Source: Haliscomenobacter sp040403615
GTDB taxonomy: Bacteria > Bacteroidota > Bacteroidia > Chitinophagales > Saprospiraceae
Direction: 5' to 3'
DNA: 64,000 nucleotides
Assembly (NCBI RefSeq): GCF_040403615.1
Contig: NZ_JBBAKG010000012.1
Location: 1 to 64,000, forward strand
Part shown: in pieces, positions 52,006 through 59,810 of the stretch
Layout: each line of letters starts with the position of its first letter
Position numbering within the stretch: position 1 is the first letter of the stretch
Position numbers and translations under genes: made by a program
The notes under the pieces: generated by a model
Told to the model about the DNA's origin: nothing
Seen by the model: only the letters and a program-made list of their open reading frames with translations
Databases searched by the model: none

Positions 52006-52488
52006 ATGATTGAAGTATCCAACCAACTCTTGGCCGTTTTGAACACTGCCGAACGCTTATTGCGGCAAATCGACCCACAATTGGCGGCGTTTAGACCTGG
52101 CCCTGAAAAATGGTCAGCCAAGGAAATCATCGGCCATTTGATTGATTCAGCTTGCAACAACCAGCAGAAGTTTGTGCGCAGCATGGCTACACCACATTTG
52201 GATTTTGTGGGCTATGCCCAAAATTTCTGGGTGTCTGCTCAACATTATCAGCAAGCCGATTGGGCTGGGTTGATTGATTTTTGGTTGGCTTACAATAGGC
52301 ATATTGCGCACATCATCCGCCATGTTGACCCAGCTGTACTGACCCACCAATTGTTTATCGAGGGCGTGGGGCCTTTTGAATTGGGTTTCATCATGCCAGA
52401 TTATGTGGAGCACGTGAAGCATCACCTGCGGCAAATTTTTCCGGAGGGGCCATTTGAGAGCAAATTTTCAAATGTGTACAACGTATGA
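52006..52488 (+). CDS. DinB family protein
   Basis: Four-helix-bundle metal-binding protein of 160 residues, DinB/YfiT-like family (not DNA polymerase IV). The first helix is SNQLLAVLNTAERLLRQI, then PGPEKWSAKEIIGHLIDSACNNQQKF with the first metal histidine, a middle helix (DFWLAYNRHIAHIIRHV), and MPDYVEHVKHHLRQIF with the last histidines. Members act as thiol transferases (bacillithiol, mycothiol, glutathione) or are uncharacterised. A hairpin follows at 52502-52532. Confidence 0.87.
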   Translation: MIEVSNQLLAVLNTAERLLRQIDPQLAAFRPGPEKWSAKEIIGHLIDSACNNQQKFVRSMATPHLDFVGYAQNFWVSAQHYQQADWAGLIDFWLAYNRHIAHIIRHVDPAVLTHQLFIEGVGPFELGFIMPDYVEHVKHHLRQIFPEGPFESKFSNVYNV

Positions 52489-52501
52489 TGAGCTGCTGGG
52501 A

Positions 52502-52532
52502 TTGTCATCACGGCATTTCTTCGTGATGACAA
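52502..52532. terminator. Perfect 11-bp hairpin between convergent genes
   Basis: TTGTCATCACG (52502-52512) pairs perfectly with CGTGATGACAA (52522-52532), loop 9 nt. It lies between the convergent DinB and oxidase subunit III genes. No U-tract. Confidence 0.55.
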
Positions 52533-52549
52533 CTCCATTGGCAACAAAC

Positions 52550-53167
52550 CTACCGAATAAAATAATTCACATAAAAGAAGATGATCAGGTATATCCATAG
52601 CCCATCCAAAAAATGCCAGTAAATGCTGAGCAAACGCAAGCTCAAGCGCTTTTCGGGGTCAGAAAAATACACCAGTACACTTACAGGTTCCTTCATGCGG
52701 TAACGCGCTTGATAAATGAAAATCCCCAAAAAAGGCAATCCCGCTATCACGTGGGCAAAGTGCAGCCCTGAAATGACATACAGATACCCCGCTGAATTGT
52801 CGGAACTCATCAAAATTCCATCGCTGAACAAGGTGTACCAGGCCACCGCTTGTGCGGCCATAAACAACAAGGATAAGCCCAGCGTCAACCACAAGGCTCT
52901 TTGGTAATTGTCGGTATGGTCTTCGAGGTAAGATTTTTTTGCCCAAAACATCGCCCCACTGCTGCCTAGAAGGATCAACGTATTGAATAAAAAAAGAATC
53001 GGCAAACGCAAAGGCGGCAAATGCTGATTCACCCGATTGTACACATAGGCCAAAGACAAGGCCACAAAAATGGTACCCAACCCGATCAACAGCAAGGTCA
53101 GGATGATGTTTTTGGGGTGAAACGCAAGGTAAGCGTATTCGTTGTAAGGTTGTTCTTGATTGGTCAT
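52550..53167 (-). CDS. Cytochrome c oxidase subunit III family protein
   Basis: Membrane protein of 205 residues with five predicted transmembrane helices (the short form of heme-copper oxidase subunit III). Helix I is KNIILTLLLIGLGTIFVALSLAY-like. ISGLHFAHVIAGLPFL and the final YWHFLDGLWIYLIIFFYVNY are family hallmarks. It normally stabilises subunit I of the terminal oxidase. Subunits I and II and assembly factors are not adjacent, so this is an isolated copy, possibly a paralogue. Confidence 0.9.
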   Translation of the reverse strand: MTNQEQPYNEYAYLAFHPKNIILTLLLIGLGTIFVALSLAYVYNRVNQHLPPLRLPILFLFNTLILLGSSGAMFWAKKSYLEDHTDNYQRALWLTLGLSLLFMAAQAVAWYTLFSDGILMSSDNSAGYLYVISGLHFAHVIAGLPFLGIFIYQARYRMKEPVSVLVYFSDPEKRLSLRLLSIYWHFLDGLWIYLIIFFYVNYFIR

Positions 53168-53179
53168 ACCGTTTGGTGT

Positions 53180-53332
53180 TTAGGATTGAGATTTTGGACT
53201 GAGTTTACACCTTTTACTGCAATATTTTACCTCTGTCCAGACTTTCTCCCATTTCTTGCGCCAGGTGAATGGGCGGTTACAGACCAGGCATATTTTCTGC
53301 GGCAGGTCTGCTTTTTTGGTTTTTTTGGCCAA
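53180..53332 (-). CDS. DUF2256 domain protein (small zinc-finger-like)
   Basis: A 50-residue protein of the DUF2256 family: LPQKICLVCNRPFTWRKKWE followed by VWTEVKYCSKRCK, with four cysteines (C15, C18, C38, C42) expected to bind zinc. The start is taken at TTG 53332, which gives the usual AKKTKK opening; a GTG at 53341 and TTG at 53362 are also in frame. It lies 12 bp upstream of the oxidase subunit III gene on the same strand, so the two are likely co-transcribed. Function unknown; in other genomes the family often neighbours photolyase-like genes. Confidence 0.8.
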   Translation of the reverse strand: MAKKTKKADLPQKICLVCNRPFTWRKKWEKVWTEVKYCSKRCKLSPKSQS

Positions 53333-53467
53333 AATGCTCACTTTTGTTGAAACAAAGTACAAAACAGCAAGCGGCCTGGATTGTTTTCATTGATTCATTT
53401 GTTTATTTTCGACGATTAAAATGCAGTGCAACTATTCCAATTGGATGCACTGTAGCCCAAACTTACT

Positions 53468-54310
53468 ATGAAGAAGTGCATTCGCTGTCAGGTGGTATTA
53501 TCGGTCGACGCTCGGTTTTGTTCAAACTGTGGAGCGCCCCAGCCCGAGTTGGAAGCTACCCAGCGCAGCTCCGTACCCAGTATTGACCTGGATTTGGAAA
53601 TAGAACCTCAACTGACCGAAAAATTCTTTTTGGCGCTGAAAGACCGCATTGAGCGCGAGCACCGTCCGGAGCAATTCACCGCCTACTCTGAGCGGATGTA
53701 CCCCTCAGGCTTTCGGGATGTGATTGCGCGGCGTTTTGCCCAATCCGCTGATCGCCTGCGCAACATGGAGTCGTTGGGTATGCTGGAAACCTCACAACTC
53801 AACTGGTTTGTAGAAGATTTGTTTGAAGAACTCTTGGATTTTTACATCATCCGCTATTGCAAAGACCTCAACGAAGTGGAGTTGCCCGAGGCGATTCTCA
53901 AGTACCAGAACATACCGTTGAGTGAAATCAATCTTTTTCAGGTGGTCAAAGACTTCCTGCAATTTGACCACGAGCCGGAAAAAATCTATACGGATTTGCT
54001 GCAAATGCCCCTTGCCAAATTGAAAAATGCCAGTCAGGCGTTTCTTTTTCCGCCGCGCGATGAAAAAATCTTGCTGGTATCCGATCAGAGCTTGTTGGGC
54101 AATGGCAAAGAGGGATTTGCCATCACCGCCCGAGGCTTGTATTGGAAAGCACCCTTTCAAAAATCTCAAATTGCCCTCTTCACCAATCTTGTCGATATAC
54201 GGCGCAAAGGGGATTGGATCGAGATCAACGGCCATTTTTTTAACGCAGGTCTGTCTTTGAATGTTAAAATGTTGCGGTTGTTAGGGCGCTTGAAGATGTG
54301 GCACCGTTAA
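53468..54310 (+). CDS. Zinc-ribbon protein of unknown function
   Basis: Protein of 280 residues. The N-terminus is a zinc ribbon (C4, C7, C18, C21: KKCIRCQVVLS ... FCSNCGAPQP). A helical middle part contains ERIEREHRPEQFTAY-like charged text and DLFEELLDFYIIRYCKDL. The C-terminal 70 residues (GKEGFAITARGLYWKAPF ... NLVDIRRKGDWIEINGHFFN) look like a beta-rich PH-like module. I do not recognise the whole architecture. No membrane segment; probably cytoplasmic. Monocistronic. Confidence 0.72.
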   Translation: MKKCIRCQVVLSVDARFCSNCGAPQPELEATQRSSVPSIDLDLEIEPQLTEKFFLALKDRIEREHRPEQFTAYSERMYPSGFRDVIARRFAQSADRLRNMESLGMLETSQLNWFVEDLFEELLDFYIIRYCKDLNEVELPEAILKYQNIPLSEINLFQVVKDFLQFDHEPEKIYTDLLQMPLAKLKNASQAFLFPPRDEKILLVSDQSLLGNGKEGFAITARGLYWKAPFQKSQIALFTNLVDIRRKGDWIEINGHFFNAGLSLNVKMLRLLGRLKMWHR

Positions 54311-54416
54311 AATTTTTAGCACAATCGTGAAACCAAGTTAAGGTGTTGCTAAAGTGCTGACTTCGTAGATCGTTCGGATTAAAATGAGTGTTCTTAGCTC
54401 ATAAAACAACCACACT

Positions 54417-54998
54417 ATGAAAACAAATTGGGCAATTACCACGACTTTGGCATGCTGCAGTATGTTTGCAGGAACCATTATGGCGCAACAAGGCCAGCGC
54501 GTTAGTACCACCCTGGATCAATGGGCCAATCGGTCAAAAACCGAAACAACCAGCACACCCACTTACACCGCCAATCGCCGGATTGAAGACGTAACGGGAT
54601 TAGAAAAAATGAGATCGAGAGGAACGAATACCGATGTAAGTACGACTACCCAAGCAAACGACCGCAGAGATCCCTACAACAACGGAGGCTACAATGACAA
54701 CCGTCATCAGCCGGAATACAACGACCGCAACCCACGGAATGGAAACTATGGCTCACGCGATGAAGACAGAAGAAGAGACGATGACCGTGACCGACGCGAT
54801 GGCTGCTCCAAAGACAAATATCGCGGAGGAGAGAGCTACGGCTACGGTCGTGGATCTGCCAACCGCAGCAATAATCGGGGTCGGGATGATGATCGATATC
54901 GTGACCGGGATGATGACCGCTACCATGACCGCGACCGGGATGGAAAATCAAGACGTACTTGCGATTCCAATGGAAAGAACAGAGGCAGAGGGAATTAG
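54417..54998 (+). CDS. Secreted low-complexity Asp/Arg-rich protein
   Basis: Protein of 193 residues with a signal peptide (TTLACCSMFAGTIMAQQ). The mature part has no hydrophobic core. Residues 80-193 are dominated by Asp, Arg, Asn, Tyr and Gly in short DRD/RDDDR-type runs, and one Cys-Ser-Lys-Asp stretch (RDGCSKDKYRGG). The DNA below is correspondingly repetitive (GACCG/GATGA words, 54760-54960). It is probably disordered and polyampholytic, perhaps periplasmic or a matrix component. No family recognised. A 19-bp hairpin follows its stop. Confidence 0.65.
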   Translation: MKTNWAITTTLACCSMFAGTIMAQQGQRVSTTLDQWANRSKTETTSTPTYTANRRIEDVTGLEKMRSRGTNTDVSTTTQANDRRDPYNNGGYNDNRHQPEYNDRNPRNGNYGSRDEDRRRDDDRDRRDGCSKDKYRGGESYGYGRGSANRSNNRGRDDDRYRDRDDDRYHDRDRDGKSRRTCDSNGKNRGRGN

Positions 54999-55009
54999 AC
55001 TGCTGTTGA

Positions 55010-55052
55010 AATAAGCACGGGACACCTAACGGCTAGGTGTCCCGTGCTTATT
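55010..55052. terminator. Perfect 19-bp hairpin between convergent genes
   Basis: Arms 55010-55028 and 55034-55052 (AATAAGCACGGGACACCTA and its complement) pair perfectly around ACGGC. The stem is GC-rich in the middle and has no U-tract. It lies between the D/R-rich protein gene and the channel gene and probably terminates both. Confidence 0.6.
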
Positions 55053-55071
55053 GAATAGGAAGAAAATACGC

Positions 55072-56973
55072 TTAAACTTCTCCCAATACAATAATTTTAT
55101 CCCCGTCCGAAAAACGGACTTTTGCCGATTTTATCGGATTGATTTTTACCCCATACATTTTTGAGTCATCCTGTGAATCGCGCATGAGGCGGTAGCCAAT
55201 AGCGGTATGGCCTTGCCGGGCAGCACTTTCTAGCACAGTATAAAAATCAACATCGACATCGGTCTTAACGTAATGACCTACTTCCTTGAGGTAAATTTCT
55301 GACCCTTCTGCTTCAAACAGGATATCGTACACTTTTTTGAGTTCCTTGTTTTCCGAAATTTGGGTCAAAACGAGGCTCAACAATTTATCGCTCAAGATGA
55401 AATCGTCTGCTTTGGATACTTCGGCCAATTCACGGTTGCGAATATCCAGCATTTCCGATACGATGGAAAAGTCCTTGCCTGCCTTCTCTGCTAAATCGCG
55501 CAGGTGCAGCAAGCAAATCAGCGTTTTGGCATCAGATTCCTGAATTTCGATGTTTTCGTTGTAGCTCAACAAAATGATGTGATCGTAGGTCTCAACCCGG
55601 AGTGATTCGAGAGTCAAGCGGTTGTTGATGTCCCCTTTGGTCAATTCTACCTGGATATTCTTGAGCGTAGTGCTAAAGTTGGATACATCTTCATCAATCT
55701 CTGCGGTCTCAGCAAGTATGGTCACTTTTGAGCCCGGTAGCACGTAATTGTCCAATTCCTCAATGATGCGGATGCCTTTTTTGTTCCAGCCCAAAATGAG
55801 CGTGCTTTCCACTCCGGCGCTGGTGCCAGAGCCTCTTACCAACAGCGATTCGTTGCGAGGAGCAAGGGTTTTGCCAGAAAGCTTGATGGTATCGTCATCT
55901 TTGGAAATGGCAATCAGTCTATCCCCATTTTGCAACACGTATTCCATGTTGGGATTGATCAGCACCTCATCGCTCGCTGTAATCACCCCGATAATGGCGG
56001 ATTCTTCGTAAGCAAAGAGACTGTCCCGGTAGGTTTTGCCCCACAACTGTTTTTCTTCGGCGAAGTAAATTTCATCCCCTTCAAATTGCAGCAATTCGGT
56101 GTATACGATACTGAGGCCTGATTGCCGACAAGTTTGGGCCGTCAAGCGAGAAATAAGATCAGAAGTGAGGATATAAACCGCCTCGTCGCCACCTACCAAC
56201 CTTGCTGCTTCCAAATTGGCCGGATCTTTGATCTCGGCCACGATGTGGTACTTGCCTTGTTTGCGCCGCTTGCTGTTGGTCAAAGACAATACAGCTTTGA
56301 TCACATGCACGTCAGGATTGTCGATGTCTTCTGGACTCAAGATAATGACTGATCTCGCTTCATGAGGATTCACTACTTGAATATCGGAAGCTTCCAGTGG
56401 GCTACCACTGCGAATAACGATTTTGGTATTTTTGGTATCGGGTATTTTGGCGCGGATGTCGTCTTCCATCTCCACTTTGTCCTGGTTGGCCAAAATGACG
56501 ATGCGGGGATTCTTCTGGTTTTCGTTGGCAATGCACAAGTCGGAAATGATCGAATAAACCTTGGAAGAGTAACCCAATATCAAGGTGTGATTGGATTCCA
56601 AAACCATCGATTTGCCTTTGCGCAAGTCTTCGATGCTTTGATCAATACCACTCGAAATAGAACCGATCAGGGTAGAAAGAATGAAAATCCCACCGATGGT
56701 CACCAGCAACATGATGCCCCGGAATACCCAACCGGAGTCGCCACCTACCGCACCGGAGTCTAGCGCGCGCATCAAACTTTGCCAGGTAGCTTCGGCAAAA
56801 CTGAGTTTTTCATCGGGGGCAGGCCCAATTCCTGTGAAATGCAGCACAATGGCAGCGATGATGACCAAAACGAGTGAAACCAGCGCCAGCCAGCCAATGA
56901 TGGCAATGGGCCCATGAGACAGGGAGTTCTCAAAACGGTACCGTAATCTTTCTTGTAATGTAGCTTTTGGCAT
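55072..56973 (-). CDS. CASTOR/POLLUX-like ion channel with RCK/TrkA-N domains
   Basis: Membrane channel of 633 residues. The N-terminal part has two hydrophobic segments (IAIIGWLALVSLVLVIIAAIV and FRGIMLLVTIGGIFILSTLIG) flanking a pore-like stretch (SLMRALDSGAVGGDSGW). Two RCK/TrkA-N Rossmann units follow (HTLILGYSSKVYSIISDL; STLILGWNKKGIRIIEEL), then the CASTOR/POLLUX middle domain. Relatives are the plant nuclear channels CASTOR/POLLUX and their bacterial homologues, which pass cations (Ca2+ or K+) under ligand control. ATG 56973 fits. Monocistronic; ion selectivity cannot be told from sequence. Confidence 0.88.
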   Translation of the reverse strand: MPKATLQERLRYRFENSLSHGPIAIIGWLALVSLVLVIIAAIVLHFTGIGPAPDEKLSFAEATWQSLMRALDSGAVGGDSGWVFRGIMLLVTIGGIFILSTLIGSISSGIDQSIEDLRKGKSMVLESNHTLILGYSSKVYSIISDLCIANENQKNPRIVILANQDKVEMEDDIRAKIPDTKNTKIVIRSGSPLEASDIQVVNPHEARSVIILSPEDIDNPDVHVIKAVLSLTNSKRRKQGKYHIVAEIKDPANLEAARLVGGDEAVYILTSDLISRLTAQTCRQSGLSIVYTELLQFEGDEIYFAEEKQLWGKTYRDSLFAYEESAIIGVITASDEVLINPNMEYVLQNGDRLIAISKDDDTIKLSGKTLAPRNESLLVRGSGTSAGVESTLILGWNKKGIRIIEELDNYVLPGSKVTILAETAEIDEDVSNFSTTLKNIQVELTKGDINNRLTLESLRVETYDHIILLSYNENIEIQESDAKTLICLLHLRDLAEKAGKDFSIVSEMLDIRNRELAEVSKADDFILSDKLLSLVLTQISENKELKKVYDILFEAEGSEIYLKEVGHYVKTDVDVDFYTVLESAARQGHTAIGYRLMRDSQDDSKMYGVKINPIKSAKVRFSDGDKIIVLGEV

Positions 56974-57111
56974 AGTATGTTTGATTATAGGTGCTGAAAG
57001 TGGGGGATAAAGTTAAAAAAACCTTCATGTTTATTCTGGATTAACTAAAAAATTGTCCATTTAAATCATGGCCTTTTCATTTGATAGAAAATTAGAATCA
57101 GCAATAAGCGT

Positions 57112-57119
57112 TAGATTTG
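57112..57119 (+). promoter_or_regulatory. Putative -7 element of the susD-like gene
   Basis: TAGATTTG matches TAnnTTTG exactly, 64 nt before the ATG at 57183. A TTG at 57081-57083 is too far upstream (28 nt) for the usual spacing. Confidence 0.35.
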
Positions 57120-57182
57120 CGGCACACCATGGAGTCAAATGACTTGATCTCCAGGATCAGTGCCTTAAAACGAAAGATTGGA

Positions 57183-58841
57183 ATGAAACTTACGCTACGT
57201 TTTTTACTCTTCCTTTTAGCAATAACCATGATTGCCAATTGTACCAAATTGGAAGACATCCTCTTGGAAGGCCCCACCGAACTTTCGACTCAAGAACAAC
57301 GCTTTTTTACTGAAAACGACTGTGACGGCGCGGTTCGCCTCTGCTACAATGCCATGGCTTTTGACGATTGGTGGCAAGTGCATTTCTGGAGATTGTGCAA
57401 CGATGCAGCTACCGACGATGCCTGGGTGGGCGATACCATCAAAAATTACGACATCAATCCACCTCGTTTTTCAAGCGCAGCGGTTGATACCAGCAAAAAC
57501 AAACGCGATACCATCTCGGTTCCTTATTACAAACGCCGAATTGAAATCATGCAGGCAGGCCATTATACCCTCGATGCACGGGGCGAACGCCTGCGCGATT
57601 TTTACCAATTCAATTACAAGGGCATTTTTCTGTGCAACAATGCCCTCGAAGGACTAGGCAGCGCCAAAATTGCCGACGATGTGAAAAATCGCCTGATTGC
57701 AGAAACCAAGTTCGTTCGTGGATTTTTATATTTTGAATTGGTCAAAAACTTCGGTGGCGTGCCACTCATAACCTCCAATGTTCCTGCTGGATACCTCGAT
57801 ACCATAAGCAGGCTATCCGTACAAACCGTTTATGCTCAGATCAAACGCGACTTTGCAGACGCAGCAGCAGTATTGCCAACCCTGACCGAGCAAAAAGCCA
57901 AAGATCGTGGTCGAGCTACCCAAGGTGCGGCACTGGCTTTTTTGGCCAAAGCTGAATTGTACGATGGAAAATGGGATGCCGCATTTACCACCGCAGAGAA
58001 AGTAATCAACCAGCAGATTTATGCACTCGAACCCAACTTTGGTGACCTTTGGAATCCCACCAATGTCAATAGCCGTGAATTTATTTTTAGTCTGGGAACG
58101 GGTGTTTGGCCATTCAATGCTTTCGGTGATCCTATTCCCATTATGTGTGGCACCAGGGCAGAAAAAGGCTGGGGCTATTTGTGTCCTACCTCCAATCTTG
58201 AAAAGCATTACCTCGATGATCAGGACAGTATTCGTTTAAAATGGACCATCATCAAGCACCTGGCACCTGTACCTGGCGATACCACCAAACGTTTCAACGC
58301 ACGGCCAAACGAGAGTAAATCAGCGCGGTTTTGCCGCAAATTATACGTCCCGTCCAATCAGCGCCTGGGTGGATCGGGCACTAAATTGCCCCACAACATC
58401 ATCTTTGTGCGCTATGCCGATTTGTTGCTGATTGCTGCTGAAGCGGCTGCACATCTCAATAAGGACGACCAGGCGCGTACTTACCTTGATCAAGTTCGAA
58501 AAAGGGTAAAATTGAACACCAATCTTGGTCTAGGTGGCGCTACTTTGTTGGATGCGATTTATAAAGAACGGCGCTCAGAACTGGCTTTTGAAGGGCATCG
58601 CCTTTTTGATTTGCGGCGCATCAAAACCAGCGCCAATCGACCCCTTATTTATGATGTAATGGGAAGCAACGGATCCTTTGTGTCGTACAACCGCAACAGT
58701 ACAGATCCTTATGAAAACAGCAACAAGCGCGAATTACAAAATAAAGGAGTAAATTTTAAAACCTCGAAACACGAACTCTGGCCAATTCCGCAAGATGAAT
58801 TGAATCGCAGGGGAGGATTAAGACAAAACCTGGGTTATTGA
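57183..58841 (+). CDS. RagB/SusD family nutrient-uptake outer-membrane lipoprotein (orphan)
   Basis: Cell-surface glycan- or peptide-binding lipoprotein of 552 residues. The signal ends in MIANC (Cys20). TPR-like SusD helices follow: NDCDGAVRLCYNAMAFDDWW, YNFKGIFLCNNALEG-type text, AETKFVRGFLYFELVKNFGGVPL (the most conserved SusD block) and, near the C-terminus, YKERRSELAFEGHRLFDLRR. SusD proteins act as lids on a SusC TonB transporter, usually encoded directly upstream. Here the upstream gene is an ion channel on the other strand and downstream is CorA, so the SusC partner is missing from this locus. ATG 57183 begins the lipoprotein signal. Confidence 0.92.
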   Translation: MKLTLRFLLFLLAITMIANCTKLEDILLEGPTELSTQEQRFFTENDCDGAVRLCYNAMAFDDWWQVHFWRLCNDAATDDAWVGDTIKNYDINPPRFSSAAVDTSKNKRDTISVPYYKRRIEIMQAGHYTLDARGERLRDFYQFNYKGIFLCNNALEGLGSAKIADDVKNRLIAETKFVRGFLYFELVKNFGGVPLITSNVPAGYLDTISRLSVQTVYAQIKRDFADAAAVLPTLTEQKAKDRGRATQGAALAFLAKAELYDGKWDAAFTTAEKVINQQIYALEPNFGDLWNPTNVNSREFIFSLGTGVWPFNAFGDPIPIMCGTRAEKGWGYLCPTSNLEKHYLDDQDSIRLKWTIIKHLAPVPGDTTKRFNARPNESKSARFCRKLYVPSNQRLGGSGTKLPHNIIFVRYADLLLIAAEAAAHLNKDDQARTYLDQVRKRVKLNTNLGLGGATLLDAIYKERRSELAFEGHRLFDLRRIKTSANRPLIYDVMGSNGSFVSYNRNSTDPYENSNKRELQNKGVNFKTSKHELWPIPQDELNRRGGLRQNLGY

Positions 58842-58869
58842 GTAATTTTTTGCGTAATAAATGAGCTAC

Positions 58870-59763
58870 TTACAGCCACTCTTTGCGTTTGAACCAGATG
58901 TAAATGATGATTACAATCAGCAGCATTGAAAGCAAGGTCAGTGGATACCCCCACTGAAACCTCAACTCTGGCATAATGTCAAAGTTCATCCCATAAATTC
59001 CCGCCACGAAAGTCAGTGGCATGAAGAAGACCGAAAAAATGGTCAATACCTTCATGACTTCGTTGGTCTTGTGCGCGGAAATAGAGATGTAGATGTTGAG
59101 CAGATTGGATACATCTTCGTGAATCTGCTCGTAATTGCTGTGCAGCTTCAGGTTGAGGTCTCTCAAATCCTGGATAAACGGATTGGATTTGGTATCTCGA
59201 AACAAATCATCCACCACTTTTTCAGTCAGAATCAACAGCTTTTTGTTCACACTGACCATGCGGCGCAGGTGATAGAGTTTTTCTTCGAATTTGCCCCGTG
59301 AGTGGCGGGCAAAAATGGCAGTTTCGATTTTATCAACCTCATCGTCCAGAAATTGCGCGGGCCCCTGGTAAGTGGCTACCGCGTACCAAATGATGCGGGT
59401 TACGACATCGCAAGGATCCAAGTGATTGTCCTCGGTTAAATATTTGGCTACGATTTCCTCAAAGAATGGTTGGGGCAAACGATGGATGGAGATCAAGCAA
59501 GTGTCGGTATAAAACAGCGCAATTTTGCTGGTCAAATCCTGGATGGAATGTGGACTTTCCAATTCCTTGGGATTGTAAGCGCGTACGATGATGAACCTAG
59601 CTTCGCCATCCAATTCAAATTTGGGCAAATGGTCTGGCTCCAAACAGTCCTGCACGGTATACGGATGCAGATTGAAGCGTTTGGCAATGTCCAGCAGTTG
59701 ATCTTTCTTGGGCTGGGTCACATCCAGCCAGGTAAATTTGCCTTGATAGATGGTTTTTTCCAC
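58870..59763 (-). CDS. corA: CorA family divalent metal ion transporter
   Basis: Inner-membrane Mg2+/Co2+ channel subunit of 297 residues. The long cytoplasmic N-terminal part is followed by two C-terminal transmembrane helices. The selectivity motif YGMNF ends the first helix (VFFMPLTFVAGIYGMNF), and the chain closes with a basic tail (IYIWFKRKEWL), as in all CorA proteins. The gene starts with GTG at 59763. It lies 47 bp downstream of feoB on the same strand, so the two metal transporters may be co-transcribed. Confidence 0.94.
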   Translation of the reverse strand: MEKTIYQGKFTWLDVTQPKKDQLLDIAKRFNLHPYTVQDCLEPDHLPKFELDGEARFIIVRAYNPKELESPHSIQDLTSKIALFYTDTCLISIHRLPQPFFEEIVAKYLTEDNHLDPCDVVTRIIWYAVATYQGPAQFLDDEVDKIETAIFARHSRGKFEEKLYHLRRMVSVNKKLLILTEKVVDDLFRDTKSNPFIQDLRDLNLKLHSNYEQIHEDVSNLLNIYISISAHKTNEVMKVLTIFSVFFMPLTFVAGIYGMNFDIMPELRFQWGYPLTLLSMLLIVIIIYIWFKRKEWL

Positions 59764-59810
59764 GGGCGAGAGTGTTTTTTGCGCAAGCTAAGGAAAAAAA
59801 ATAAAGTAGA

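Noticed and set aside
52006..52488. DNA polymerase IV (also called DinB)
   Set aside because: The 160-residue four-helix pattern with metal histidines is the unrelated DinB/YfiT family; no polymerase motifs are present.
54760..54960. Repeated GACCG/GATGA words that could suggest a repeat array
   Set aside because: They are irregular, in frame with an Asp/Arg-rich coding sequence, and lack the constant repeats and unique spacers of a CRISPR array.
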